Assembly: GCF_047511655.1 (NCBI RefSeq)
Contig: NC_133395.1
Coordinates: 74,867,910-74,931,909, forward strand
Direction of reading: 5' to 3'
Length of the DNA stretch: 64,000 nucleotides
Origin: Castor canadensis
Taxonomy: Eukaryota > Chordata > Mammalia > Rodentia > Castoridae
Position 1 is the first letter of the stretch. Every line of letters starts with the position of its first letter. Below, in pieces: positions 42,523-54,694 of this stretch. Position numbers and translations under genes: made by a program. The notes beneath the pieces were generated by a model. The model had not been told where the DNA came from and did no database searches. It saw only the letters and a program-made list of their open reading frames with translations.

Positions 42523-42729
<207 letters not shown>

Positions 42730-42797
42730 TTAAGGATCTGATCTCACAATGGTACACATGTCAAATCATTTTATGTGCTTTATATTTTTAAAGATTG

Positions 42798-42887
42798 ACT
42801 GGAGGCTGGCAGAGTGGCTCAGGTAGAGCACCTGCCCAGCAGGTACAAGACCCTGAGTTCAAATTCAAGTACCAAAAAAAAACCAGA
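42798..42887 (+). repeat. dID SINE tail
   Basis: GAGTGGCTCAGGTAGAGCAC is followed by GAGTTCAAATTCAAGTACC and an A run. Confidence 0.8.
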
Positions 42888-43557
42888 TTGACAAGCTTAA
42901 GACTTGATGCCAGGCATAATTTAGATACCCTTGATAAGAAACAATCCTTAACAATGGTAAGAGAGGCCTAAAATGCCATTAACTAAAGGACAGATACGAC
43001 AGTGCAGAGCAATTCAGTGTGACCAGATAGTTGGTGGAGAAAAGCTTTTCTCTTAAGCGTGTTTCTAGTTGATAAAAGGAAGGAACATACAAATTAGGAT
43101 GCTGAGTTTGGTTTGAAAGTCCCAAATGAAATGACTCATCTAGACAATACCAACTGTGTCACTTGCGGCTCAAAAAGAGGGGTCACTAGATATTATGTGC
43201 ACACACAACACAACCTATTAAATATTTCTGTCAAAGCATGGAATCTGAATCAGATGAGGTCTGTAGAATATTGAATTATAGGAAATACATGAAAAGAGGA
43301 GCGTTTTTGATGAAATCAGAAAAATTCAGAACAATGGTTCTGTTGCATCAGCAAAGAAATTGTCAGAAAAAGAGGGAGAAACTGTGAGTTAAGTGAAGGA
43401 GACATATTAACCAAATGCCATGTGTGGACCTTGTTTGAATTCCATTCCAAATCAATGTTTTTAAATTATGAGACAATTGGGGAAATTTGATTGCTGACTG
43501 GCTATTTGATACTAAAGAATTAATTTTTAAGGTGGAATAATTACATATTTTTGTTTT

Positions 43558-43968
43558 GTGTGTGAGTGTTGGAGGTACTGGGGTTTGAACTCAGAGCTTC
43601 ACACTTGTTAGGCAGGCACTCTCCTGCTTGAGCCATGCCTCCAGTCCATATTATTATATATTTTAAAGCATCCTTATTTTGATACATACAAAATATTTAG
43701 AATTGAAATGATATAATGCGTGGAACTGCATTTGACAAAATCCAGTGGGAAGGAGGCCAGGTATGGTGGTACATGTCTGTAATCCCAGCTACAGAGGATG
43801 ATTTCAGCCCAGAGCTGACCAGGGCAAAAACAAATACCCCTACCTGAAAAACAAACTAGAGGCAAAAAAGGTTGCAGATGGTCCAAGGGGTAGAGCATTT
43901 ACTAACAAATGCAAGGCCCTGTGTTCAAACCCCAGTACCACCCCTCCCCCCATCAAAAAAGAAAAAAT
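43558..43968. repeat. Two SINEs in opposite orientations
   Basis: A reversed dID tail (43558-43650) is followed by a forward B1-dID composite (43755-43960). The pair could form an inverted repeat in the transcript. Confidence 0.8.
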
Positions 43969-43984
43969 CCAGTGGGAAGGATGG

Positions 43985-45095
43985 GCAGAGGATAGAGCTA
44001 AAATTTACCTGTATGTTATTGTTATAGATGAACACTAGCTGGGACTCACTTTTGTATGTTTAAAATAATTCACTCACATTGACTTTTTAGTTGGACACAT
44101 CTGAATGACTATTTTACAGACATTCAGACACACAGTGCAGATTTTCCAAAGGGGACTCAGCATGAATAACTTTAAAGGAATTGATATTCAGGTCTCAGTT
44201 TCTCAATATCCACGTTCCTACATCATATCTGCCTAAGAAGGAACCTGAATATTTATCCAGGCCCCTTTCTTTACCACCCCCCTTTCCAAGGCCTCCGTGC
44301 CCAGTTAACAGAGGATCTTTCTCTGGTGCTTTGCCTAGGGACAGACACTTGCAGCCATAAGAGGAGAAAGGTGCTCAGGGAGTGAAACCTGGTTGTAATG
44401 ACATCAGGGAAGCCTGCTTGTCCCTCCAGCTCCATAGGTTTCCCCAGGACTGCAGGTGTCCTGATCTTAGGTGTTTCTGTAGAGCAAAGGAGGATGTTGG
44501 CATCACCAGGTATTGTGGCCTGGGGGCGGGGTGGGGGTGCCGTGGATTTCAGTACATTGGACAGCAGCATGCCTGAGTAGTATCTGCTTCCCACCTCCTA
44601 ACAATTGTCTTCAGGGAGAGGACAGCTGAGAAGGCGGAGGGCTTAAAATGGCTACTTTCCCTCACATATTAAATATAAGCATTTTTTCAGCTTTAAAAAC
44701 AATCCCTAGGAAATGTTAGCTGGAGAGCACAGCGTGTCTGGGCAGGGGAAGAGGATGAGCTGGTGATGATTGCTTTAAATGTGACTAGACTTTTCTGGGA
44801 CACTACACTTTTCAAGATTACTGGATAAAATTGGTAGAAAAGAATCTAGGGTTTTTTTTTTCCCCCCCCAGATTTCGTATTCCTTATTCTATAAGGCACT
44901 TTAACCTTATTTTTTAATCCAATCACATTTTGAAGTATTTACTCCAATAGTCAATCCTCATTTCCTTTACGTTGCAAAATATTTAACAATATGTAAAAGA
45001 TATGCTTTTTAATTGCCAATTAACTTTCACCACATACAATTTTTTGGTCCATTAAATGCATATGAAATTTTTGGTTTGATGTCAGATGAAATCGA
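43985..45095. other. TEX26 intron 2, no gene seen
   Basis: This is unique-looking sequence. Overlapping short frames on both strands (44271-44594) have no recognisable product. Confidence 0.45.
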
Positions 45096-45109
45096 TACTG
45101 TTTCTGACT

Positions 45110-46850
45110 TTTTTCTAAAGGCAGGGTCTCGCCTCAAATCTGTGACCCTCCTGCCTCAGCCTCCTGAGTGCTGAAATTACAGGCATGAACCACCACACCT
45201 GCTTCTGAATTTTAAATGTGATTGTTATTTAATTATTCCCCAAAGTCAAGCGCAGAGTTCTATAAACGTATTTAACTAAGGAATATCACGTTATAAAAAC
45301 TCCTCAGTTCACAGACCACGTACACATTTCATTGTATTGTGTTGTTACTTGGATATAATTAACCACATCAGACTTGAATCTTTATGCTTCCTTGTCTAGT
45401 CTTCATAATCTCAATTTGCGTTCCATAATTTACCGTTCAGTAGCTTTCATAGCTTTTCTCCAATCATGTATTAATGTTAATATAAACAGAAGGTACAGAT
45501 AGATTTTACTTTGATGGGGAATAAGCCTGTTTTGTTTATTGGTTTCACAACAAAGACTGATTTTTATCAGGGAGACAAAGATGACATAGCTGTGTGAACT
45601 AAATCTTTAGCTCCAAGATTTTGACAAAAAATAATCTGGAAGTATGTGATGATAAAAACTTTTCATCAAAAAAAAAAAAAGATTGTAGCAGAAAGCGGGT
45701 ATTGAAGCTGATGTTTCTGTTTTCCAACTCTTGTTCGAGTATACAATATTAAGCTAGGTGCGTCCAAGTGAAAGAGTAGCAGGTGTAATTTAATAGGCAT
45801 TTGTTAAGACATGCCTTTTTGGTGTATTTCTCAGAAATTGAGATAAGGAATAATTCGACAAATGGGTGACAAATCATTTCATTATTTGTTTGAATAAATT
45901 TGGAGGAGTACCCTGGCAAGTTGTTAGAGGGCCAGTCATTAAACATCATGCCGGGATTTCTGACATATAACTCAGAAAGAGCGTGGAATGGCATAGCTGT
46001 GCAGAACCCTTCTCGTTCACATCTACTTATTTACATATATGAACAAGCCTTCTTTTTTTTTTCAGTGCTGGGATTTGAACTCAGGGCCTACAACTTGAGC
46101 CACTCTACCAGCTCTCTTTGGTGATGGTTTTTTTCGAGATAGGGTCTTTTGAACTATTTGCCTGGGCTGCCACAAACTGTGGTCCTCCTGATCTCTCTGC
46201 CTCCTGAGTAGCTAGGATTACAGATGTGAGCCACCAGAGCCTGGCTTGAACAAGCTTTTTTAACACTAGCATCTATGGATTGGAATAAGGAAAAAAGGAG
46301 CAGAAAAAAAAAAACTGATGCTCAATCCTGTCCCATTCTAAAAATAATAACACTCAAAACTGAATACATGAGCTAATTAAAAACAAAGCAGCTCCATTAA
46401 TATCATTAAGATGCAGTTCCAAAGAATTACTTTTTGTATCTAGTAATTATTAACATTTGTAATATGTTTATTGCTTTAAGCTATTGTGTAGTAAATATAA
46501 TTGGAATAACTCAATCCTTAGGGTCACATAGCATGTTTCAAAATTAATTTCAATTAATACACTCAAATAGTTGCAAAGAAGTATAATAGAGTGAAAATAA
46601 ATTGCTTTCAAACATTACAGCAGAAGAAAATTTTATGGAGGAAGAGGAGCAGGCATAAGAGTTGGAGAAAAGAAAGGACAGAATGGGGGAGGCAGAGATC
46701 GGAGTATCACAAGTTCAAAACCAGTCTGAGCTTCATTGTGAGATCCTGTCTCAAAAAGCAAGTGCTGGAGATGTAGCTCAGTGGCAGAACGTTCACCCAG
46801 CATTGGAAGACCCTGGGTTCCATTCCCACCACTGAAAAAAGAAATCCTGA
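45110..46850. repeat. SINE-containing intron 2 stretch
   Basis: There is a reversed B1 monomer (about 45112-45205), a reversed B1-dID (46060-46250) and a forward B1-ID composite (46695-46845) whose tail GATGTAGCTCAGTGGCAGAA is ID-like. The AT-rich sequence between them shows no gene. Confidence 0.75.
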
Positions 46851-47199
46851 ATATTTTTTAAAAGACTCATGATGAATATTAATTTACTAAAGCATTTAAA
46901 GTACCCACTGGTTATATTTAAAAGTTGACTTTAAAATGTCAATATTTAGACTGGACTGAAGGCTTTATCTTTTGCAGCTATTTGAATTTGTGTTGAAAAC
47001 GTTCATGAGAACCGTAAGAACATGAATTTGAAGACCACTGACTGAAACTCTCCAAGTATTTGGTTTTGGCTTTCTTCCAAATGTTTCTTCTTCAGACAAC
47101 AGTTAGTGTCTATGAACCTGGCATATTCCTTGCAGTCAGAGAACGAGAAACTCCCAGTTAAGGAATAACAGGAAGTCTGAAGTTGGGACTTGCAGGTTT

Positions 47200-47395
47200 G
47201 CCCTTCTCAGAGTCTATCATATATTGTGCTGGGGGAAATAAATGCAAATTCCTGAGTAGCGACTTTGTGCAAACCACTCTCCTGGTGCACCCCCTCCTGT
47301 GGGAATCACCGCTCCATTTCACCAACAATAAAACTGAGCCACAGATGGCTTGCGACCTGCTTGGGGAAGCAGAGACAACAGGGGCTAGCCAGGGA
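47200..47395 (-). repeat. MIR SINE, reversed
   Basis: It carries CAACAATAAAACTGAGCCACAG and GCTTGCGACCTGCTTGGGG, the reversed MIR core. Confidence 0.6.
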
Positions 47396-47399
47396 CTTC

Positions 47400-47990
47400 T
47401 CACTACCTTGAAGGATTAGAGATCCTCTTTATTGAGACAATTCAGACTAAAGACAGGCAGTGAAGGCTCCTGTGGTGATTTCACACCTCCCAGAGATGCC
47501 ATGGGAGTCTGCTCCCCAGCTCCTGCAGAGCTCAGGGAGGCAGCCTGGGCGCAGGTGGAGAGGGGGAGAAGCTGCAGAGGTGTGAGGGAAGGACAGGGGA
47601 TGGTAATGCCCCCAGCTTTGGAGATGAGGACTGGGGATGGTGGTGATGAGAAGTGTTCACTCATCCATCATTCAGAAGTCACTGCCTGCCCTCTCTAGAT
47701 AGGGAGTGGCTTCTGTTCATTTGCCATGTTTAGGAACCACAGCCCTATTAGCCTATGTGCTGGATCTATGGGATACCACATAGCCAGCACCTTTAGGAAG
47801 AACCAAGGTGGTGATTCCTTGGTTTTGCCATAGGAGGGATTGCCGCCATAGTTGAAGGGGTGCCCTGTGCACAAAACGCACCTGAGTGCATTTTTGTGAG
47901 CCTTCCCCTTTCCATTTGTTTTGGATTCTGAATAATAAAAGACTTAAGTGAACAAATTAAAGCGTATATCAATCTGATTCAGACAGTGAT
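47400..47990. other. TEX26 intron 2 start, no gene seen
   Basis: This is unique-looking sequence that borders the exon 2 donor at 47994. Confidence 0.4.
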
Positions 47991-47993
47991 CTA

Positions 47994-48113
<120 letters not shown>

Positions 48114-48189
48114 TTAAAGGTAGCAAATCAGAATAGTTTGGTCAAATGCTTTTTAAATTAAAATAACTTTAAAAAAAATTAAAATAATT

Positions 48190-48525
48190 TGGCCGGATAT
48201 GATGGCACAGGCCAGTAATCCCAGTTACTTAGGAGGTAGAGATTAGGAGGATTTTGGTTGGAGGCCAGCCCACTGAGACCTCATCTCAAACAACAAGCCA
48301 GGCACAGTGGTATGGGCCTATAATCTACTACTTGGAAAGCATAGGTAAGAGCATTGTCATCAAAGAAGACCAAACCCAAACAAAAACTCAAGACCTGTAG
48401 GAAAAATAGCTAAAAAAACCAAAAAGGGCTGGGGGTGTGGCCTACATGGTAAAGCCTACCAATTTCCAGCAGGTTCAAAACTCAGTCCTGTAAATGAATG
48501 AATGAATGAATGAATGAATAAAATT
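48190..48525 (+). repeat. B1-B1-dID SINE with (GAAT)n tail
   Basis: Two degenerate 7SL-like monomers are followed by a dID-like tail (GGGTGTGGCCTACATGGTAA). It ends in five to six AATG tetramers at 48493-48520. Confidence 0.65.
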
Positions 48526-48529
48526 AAAA

Positions 48530-50500
48530 ATATTAAGATAATGTTGCAAAGCAAAAAAATATTTTGGACAGTCATTTTACTTTAGTCTAAAATGTCATAA
48601 AAACTACTTATGATCTTGAATAAGAATAAAAGCTTACCTTAGTTATTGGTTTTACATCAACATAAAGATAGGCTTATTGCTTTTTCTGAGCATTCATGCA
48701 CGCTACTTTAGTGAACTCAAGCCACACACAAAAGACCAGAAGGAAGAAAGTGATCCATGTGAAATTCTCTCTCTAGATGCTCACTATTTGGTGTCAGTGA
48801 TCAACTTTCATCACATTCGCTATATCGATGCACACACAGATGACTTTACACATGGGATCACCTCAGACACATCCAGTCTGGTCTTGGACACCTTCTCCTG
48901 TATTCTTTCTCTCTGCCATTGTCACCCTTCCCTCTCATCCTCCCTGCTAGCCCATGTTGACAATCATGTCTGTTTCTTTCCATATCTACACAGATGTCCA
49001 CATACAAATACACAGACATACTGGGATTTAGTTTTCACCGTTTTGTTTTACAAAAATGAACTGATTAAATTACGCAAGGTGTCTGCTTCTTATTCTGTCA
49101 TTAGCAGTGTCTTATAGGAAAACCTAGGACTTTCCTGGTGCAGGGGTAACAGCCTCTGTAATGGTGCACAGGTCTGTGGCAGACTGCTATTGAAAGCTAT
49201 GGGAGTTGGGAAGATAGATTAGAAAAGTCCCAGCGCTGACTCCTGGGCACTCAGGGTCAAGAAGGGGAGGAGCTGGTGAAGGGGCTGAAAAGAACAGTCA
49301 GCCAGGCCAGGCCGGGAGAAAATCAGGAGCAAAAGAAGAAAGTGCTGTGGAGGAGAGGTCACCTTGGCAGAATGCCGAATGCATCCGGGATGGTGACTGA
49401 GGACCAACTTCTAACTAGACAGAAGCAGCAACATAGTTTATCTGCCTCAAAGTACCACCAAACTTTTTAGGCATAGAGTGCTCATCAGCAACATCTCTGC
49501 AGTTCTCCATACCAAAATATTCAATGAAAAATTCTAGAAATTAGCAGTTCATAAGTTATAACACATGCTGTTCTGAGCACCATTGTAAAAATCTCATGCC
49601 ACCCAGCTCTGTCCTACTGGCACTGTGAACCATGCCTTTGTCCAGTGTGTCCACACTGCCTGCAACCACCCGCCCGGAAGTCGTTTGGCTATCTCACAGC
49701 ATCACAGTGCTTGCATATCAGGTCCCTGGTTTGGGGCATCCTCTGGGAGTCTTGGAACATATTCTCTGTGGATAAGGAGAAATAACTGTACATGTTTTAA
49801 AGTTAAAAATCATTTTGCATATTTTAAAGTTAAAATCATTCACTCTCATTCTATAACAGTTACTTGTTACTATTTATATTTCTTGAGAACCCAGATTGAA
49901 ATGTCTCTACATTTTTAATAAGCACTACTGCCTGGCACCTATCACCTCATCCCTAAACACGGTAGCCACCTCATTGCCTGAATGAGTTCCCACTCATGTG
50001 TCTTATTAGAATCGCTCTAAGCATCTGCTTTCAATTTCTCAATATCCTATAAAGCTGTAAGCCCTTACAGAGCTTAGGGAGCCCCAACCAAACATTTACA
50101 CTTCTGTTGTCTGTGGGCTTCTTAATGTCCATCTCCCCGTGTCTCCAAACCAGGTCTTGGTTTTAATTTAAAGGCTCAGGTCTAGGCAGACAGCAAATCT
50201 GCTCATCTGTGACTATTCCCTGTGGCCTTCTCCGTGGTTCAAGTTCCTTGTCCATCCAAAAAGGACCCCAACTAGAGAACTGAATTCTTGTGTGTCCCCA
50301 TCTGTACCTTCATTCCTACACTTTCCTGGTGTCTCCTCTCAAGTCCCACTCTGCTAGAAGTGGTGTTATTCTGTGTGGTGGTAATCACTTTACACTTGAA
50401 GGCATTTAATCCCAATAGCAGAATTAAATGTTCTTTGTGAAATGAATTCAAGTGTGAAGGAAGAGTAAGTGGGGCAAAAATTGTGAGGCAGGTTGCTCTT
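48530..50500. other. TEX26 intron 1, no gene seen
   Basis: An open frame of 146 codons at 48677-49117 on the plus strand has no recognisable domain. A weak reversed MIR-like trace lies at 50340-50440. The rest looks unique. Confidence 0.45.
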
Positions 50501-50507
50501 AAAGAAG

Positions 50508-50822
50508 TCTTTCTTTCTTCCTTTCTTCTTCCTTTCCTTCCTCCCTCCCTTCCTTTTTTTTTTTTTAAATACAGGGGATAGAACCCAAGGCCTTACACTT
50601 CCTAGCAGGTGTCTTACCACTTGAACCAAACCCACTTGGCCCCTTGTATTTTATTTTTTGAGATAGGGTCTAGATAACTTTTCCCAGGCTGGCCTCAAAC
50701 TTCTACCTCCTGATCAGCTGGAATCACAGGAACGCATTGCTATACCTGGCTGGAATCACAGGCAGGCATTTCTACACCTGGCTGGAATCACAGGTAGGCA
50801 TTGCTACACCTAGCTTACAGAA
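50508..50822 (-). repeat. Pyrimidine tract, reversed SINE and 32-bp tandem repeat
   Basis: A CTTT/CCTTCC tract (50508-50577) is the tail side of a reversed B1-dID SINE. At its far end a 32-bp unit beginning GCTGGAATCACAGG is present three times (50717-50748, 50749-50780, 50781-50812) with a few differences, so the SINE's 5' end has been locally triplicated. Confidence 0.8.
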
Positions 50823-51148
50823 GCCTTCTTCAACCTGGTTGGAGCACATTCCTTTCACTTCTTTCTCCTGAGGCAAATAACACTAACCCAGTCTAGATCA
50901 CTTTCCAGTTGGGCCCAAATAGCCCTCAAAATCCCTGGCCAAACAGCGCCCCAGGCAGCATCTCCCAGTCAATCTCATGGCTGAGCGCCATCTGCCTCTG
51001 TCCCTGCCTGGGGTCTTTCCTCTGCTAAGCACAAGTTGGAGGCTGGAGACTGGCAGCCAGCAGCCATGGATGGCTAGGTATCTATTCCAAGAGTCTGCAG
51101 GGACTGGAACTACAGTCCTGGCTGCACAGATCAGGGGCTCCCTCTGCT

Positions 51149-51169
51149 CCCTAACCCTAACCCTAACCC
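51149..51169. repeat. Interstitial telomere-type repeat, 3.5 units
   Basis: The plus strand has CCCTAA three times in perfect tandem plus a further CCC. Confidence 0.9.
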
Positions 51170-51954
51170 ACCTGGATATACACTCCATTTCCAGGATGCC
51201 TCTTTTAACTTGGTGTTTGATGGTTTTTCTTGCTATAGTCCTTTTTGTATTTCTGGGCTTTGACCTCCATTGACAAAGCTTTTGAAAATAAAAAAAAAAA
51301 AGTTACTGGACTTCCTTTTCTTCATTAACAGAACTGTTCATTAAAAATCCATAATCACAGCATCCTTAAACTCTGTTTCCAGTACACTGTCAGTGTGTCA
51401 CGGTTTTCTTCTGCCTTTCTTCTTGGTGAGTGATGCCCAACTCTTTCTCTATAGCTCCAAGTCACCTCTACTGCGATTCTGTCTTCTTGGTTGTTTCTTC
51501 CTTCTCTCCTTCATTGCTCCTTCTACAAACAAGTCTTGAGTCCTTTCCCTGGACCAACTTCTGTGCTTGCTACTGGGACACAGAGTCCTCTCCTGGCCCT
51601 GATTGGTGCCCAGGAACAACTATGTTTGCTGATATCCTATGTGTCCCCAGCACCCTCGGTAGTATGCAGTTCTTTCTGCTTGAATGAGAAGCATAGGTGG
51701 GTCCAGCAAAGACTTCATCAACTTGGTGACATTGAGCTGGGATTGGATTTGATAAGAGTTTGATAGGAAGATGGAGGAGAATGTGGAAACAGCAGGAAGG
51801 ATGAGTCCAAGACATGGCAAAAGCCCTGAGACCATGCAGCTGAGGAGAAACACTAATAACAGGTCTGTGAGACCTCCTTTGTCCTGCTAAAGCCTTATTC
51901 TGCTAACCTTGGTGACTCACTGGAGGTGTCCACTACTACGAAAATATATAACAA

Positions 51955-52052
51955 AGCTTTCAAAATGAGGCTGGGGCGTGGTTCAAGTGGTAGAACACCT
52001 GCCTAGCAAGTGTGAGGCCCTACTTCAAATCCCAGTACTGCCAAAAAAATTA
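51955..52052 (+). repeat. dID SINE tail
   Basis: It carries GGCGTGGTTCAAGTGGTAGA and ACTTCAAATCCCAGTACTGCC, then an A-rich end. Confidence 0.8.
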
Positions 52053-52144
52053 TGAAGTCTATCTTATAATTTACAAAGTGTTTCCATATATTATTTTGTT
52101 TTATTTTCACAATTACCTGACAGATAACACAGGTATTAATTGTT

Positions 52145-52690
52145 TAGTGTGCTAAATGATGACCCCCAAAAAATCCATGTTCTAAATCCCAGAAATTGTG
52201 AATCTGAGCTTACCTAGAAAAGGGATCTTTGCACATTCAATTAAGGATCCTAAAAAGAGGAAATCATTCTAGTTATCTCAAGAACCTCAAATGCAATTAT
52301 AAGTGTCCTTGTAAGAGAGAGGCAATGTGACCTCAGAGGCAGAGACTGAAGTAATAAGGCCACAAGTCAGGAATGCTGACAGAGCTGCACATGGACAACA
52401 CACCTGTAATTCCAGCACTAGGAGATAGAAGTAGGGGTATTGCAAGTTGGAAACCAGCCTGGGCTACACAGTGATCTCCTGTCTCAAAAACAAAAAACAA
52501 AAAAACCAAACAAAAAAAAACCTGAGAAAAAAGGATCTTGTCCCAAAGCTTCTAGAGGGGATGGATCCCTGCTCATATCTTTGATTGCAGACTTCTAGCC
52601 CGTGAGGGAATAAGTTTTCATTGTTTTAAGCCACCAGTTTTGTGGTTTTGCATAGAGCTGTGGGAAACAAACACAGCTTGGGAGTGCCAG
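52145..52690 (+). mobile_element. Ancient LTR-like repeat split by a SINE
   Basis: The parts at 52145-52385 and 52540-52690 read as one old element, with GACCCCCAAAAAATCCATG at the start and TTGTTTTAAGCCACCAG near the end. A B1-type monomer with an A/C-rich tail (about 52388-52515) interrupts it. Confidence 0.6.
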
Positions 52691-52959
52691 CCCACAGGAA
52701 TTGCTCAACAGAGGTCCACTCATCAGAGTCATCGACCACCGCATCCTAATTTGGTGCCAAAGCTGCACAGTGGCACATCACACCTACTTTTTGGAGGGTG
52801 ACTGTCCTAGTAATGGAAGATGGAGTCACAGGGGGCTATCAGAGCCCCAACACAGAAGGGGAAGCATTAAACTCACTCAGGAGAAGGAGAATTTGGAGGC
52901 CAAATCAAAGACAACTGGTGATCAAATTGAGATCCCCAGAAGCTGCCTTCCCTTCAATT

Positions 52960-53245
52960 CCAACAGCTGGGACCCTCCTAACTGGACACTTAAAAGTCTG
53001 GAAGGTTTGAGGGGGACAGGATTGAAACTTGGCACATGCTGAGTTGGAGACCTCTGTGTGACATCCAAATGGAATTGTCTGGTAGACAGTTGGATATTTC
53101 AGTCTGTAAATTTGGAGGCTAGTCCGCGTTAGAGAAAAAGAGCAGGGAATCACTGGCATCTTTGTGTAGCTCCTGAAGCCGAGGATGGTGTGTGGTCAGT
53201 CACAGAGAGGATGCAGAGCCACCAGAAGTCACCAGACAAAGGAGG
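52960..53245 (+). repeat. Old interspersed repeat, third copy of the 30-31 kb type
   Basis: The phrases GACATCCAAATGGAATTGTC and GTAGACAGTTGGATATTTCAG fit the same unassigned ancient family as 30150-31650. Confidence 0.35.
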
Positions 53246-53249
53246 GGGA

Positions 53250-54205
53250 CGGGGGACAGTGGAAGAAACCAAGACAGCATGCTTAGGAAGCAGAGGGAAT
53301 TAAAATGAGCCCCCGGGGACTCCTGGGGAGATTCTTTCCCTCCTGTCTCCTGGCTGGCCTCCACATTATATAGAAACTGAGCGCATGTGATTTTTTTTGT
53401 ACTAATTAAGTATTTTCACTTTCCATTCTTAATTTACAAAGAAATGGCTTGGAATGACAGCACACTTCATTTCTTCTCGCGGGAACACAGCGCTAGGGAA
53501 TTTACAGCTGACCGATTCCTCACAGCCAGCGTGGAACCACAATTAGGAAACTAGACAGCAGCCACAGAGTCACTACGGCCAAAAGAAAGGCCACGTTGGC
53601 GTAACCACACAGTAATCACGCCTGCTGCCAGGCTACATGGCTCTCCCTGCACACACACGAACCAGATGCCCCTGCCACGTGGGGAAGGAATCCCTTTGAA
53701 AGAAGCCCTCCCAGGAGAGGGGTGCAGCTGACTGCATAGCTCCCGGCCCCTGCTGCAGCTGCACAAGGGCTTGGTCTGCGTTCTGCAGCCCCCAGCTGCC
53801 CACCCCCCTCTTTCTTTGCTGCTTCCCAGACCCTGAATGCCCCTAGGACGCAAGCCCACTTGTTCCCTTCCAAACTTCTCCATCTCTGTTCCTCATTTGC
53901 CGTGGGCCTGTTCTTGGAAAGTCCTAGTCCTTCCTTTTCCTGTGCTGTCCGGGCTAGGCATTACTTGGGGTGTTTAAAGTCACCCTGGGGGGGTTTAGAG
54001 AGGGGGCTTGATGGCGACTATGAAGAGCTGGAGAATGGCAAGGTCATGAGCACCCTCATTCTCCCTGACTCCCCATCCATCCCTCAGCTGGGTCCATCCC
54101 TAAGATGGAGGTCGCACCCTTCAAGACTGGAAGCCCTTGGCTGCCCAGGAGCTTCCCCGGGAAAGACCCCCGCCCCGCCCTGCAGCCGAGCAGATCCGCA
54201 GTCTT
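53250..54205. other. TEX26 intron 1 start, GC-rich
   Basis: There is no exon. CpG content rises toward exon 1. Overlapping open frames here (53551-53883 minus, 53860-54234 plus) follow from the GC-rich composition. Confidence 0.45.
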
Positions 54206-54207
54206 AC

Positions 54208-54268
54208 TGGGCTGGAGCTTCTGGTCGCATATAAAGGAGCACGGAGCCGTGGGCGTAGGCTGGGCCAT
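54208..54268 (-). CDS. TEX26: TEX26 exon 1 (start codon, residues 1-20)
   Basis: This is the first coding exon. The start codon is at 54266-54268 with A at -3 and G at +4, a strong Kozak context, and I see no earlier in-frame ATG upstream. It encodes 20 residues beginning MAQPTPTAP and ending KLQP. That matches the pattern of the human N terminus, which also starts M-x-Q-P-x-P-x-A-P and ends N-L-Q-P. The last base is the first base of a codon (phase 1), followed by a consensus GTAAGA donor. The exon sits inside a CpG-rich block. On the opposite strand the same bases contain a TATAAA string, which is just the codons for Ser-Phe-Ile-Cys read backwards. Confidence 0.9.
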
Positions 54269-54480
54269 CCTGCCCCAAAGGCTGGAGCACGTTCCAGCCG
54301 GACTTAGCGCTTCAGGCTGTGCGTGGGGCTTTGTGACGCGTCGCCAAGGAGACGCGGGTCGCCTTCTCTGCAGCTCAGTGGCGCCCTCTGTGAGGGTGGC
54401 TAACCGGGCCTGCGCAGGGATGGGTGCCAAAAGCCAAGCGTTAGGTGCTGATCTTGCTTTCACTGAGCCTTCGCAAACGT
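54269..54480 (-). promoter_or_regulatory. TEX26 upstream CpG-rich promoter region with X-box-like site
   Basis: The block directly upstream of the TEX26 start codon is GC-rich with about 20 CpG dinucleotides in some 300 bp, unlike the rest of the window, and looks like a small CpG-island promoter. At 54340-54353 the plus strand reads GTCGCC-AA-GGAGAC, an imperfect inverted repeat that fits the first half of the RFX X-box (GTNRCC) fully and the second half partly. It lies about 70-85 bp upstream of the ATG. A GC box (GGGGCGGGG on the minus strand) sits just inside intron 1 near 54165-54183. I see no TATA box in the gene's orientation. The transcription start is not determinable by eye. Confidence 0.6.
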
Positions 54481-54694
54481 CTTGAGTATTTGGGAAAACG
54501 TGGAGGAAATGGAACAGGAAGTTTAATGTGAGACTTTCGAGTGCAAATTTTCATCTGTTCATAACTTTCAGCTGAAACAAATGTGCACAAAGTTTTGGCG
54601 GATCTGTACAGTGAACAGGGACCACGCAAGAAGACAAAATCATGGGTGGTGGGGTTTAAGGGGAATTAGAAGTAGAGTTTCTGTGACAGTCCAT

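Noticed and set aside
48677-49117. 146-codon plus-strand frame in intron 1
   Set aside because: No domain, and composition typical of chance frames in a unique stretch.
54228-54236. TATAAA on the plus strand near 54230
   Set aside because: It lies inside TEX26 exon 1 codons, and nothing downstream on the plus strand suggests a gene that would use it.
54056-54485. Long overlapping frames on both strands at the CpG-rich block
   Set aside because: The minus-strand frame is exon 1 read through into the 5' region and intron 1; the plus-strand frame is its shadow. The first ATG in the coding frame is at 54268.
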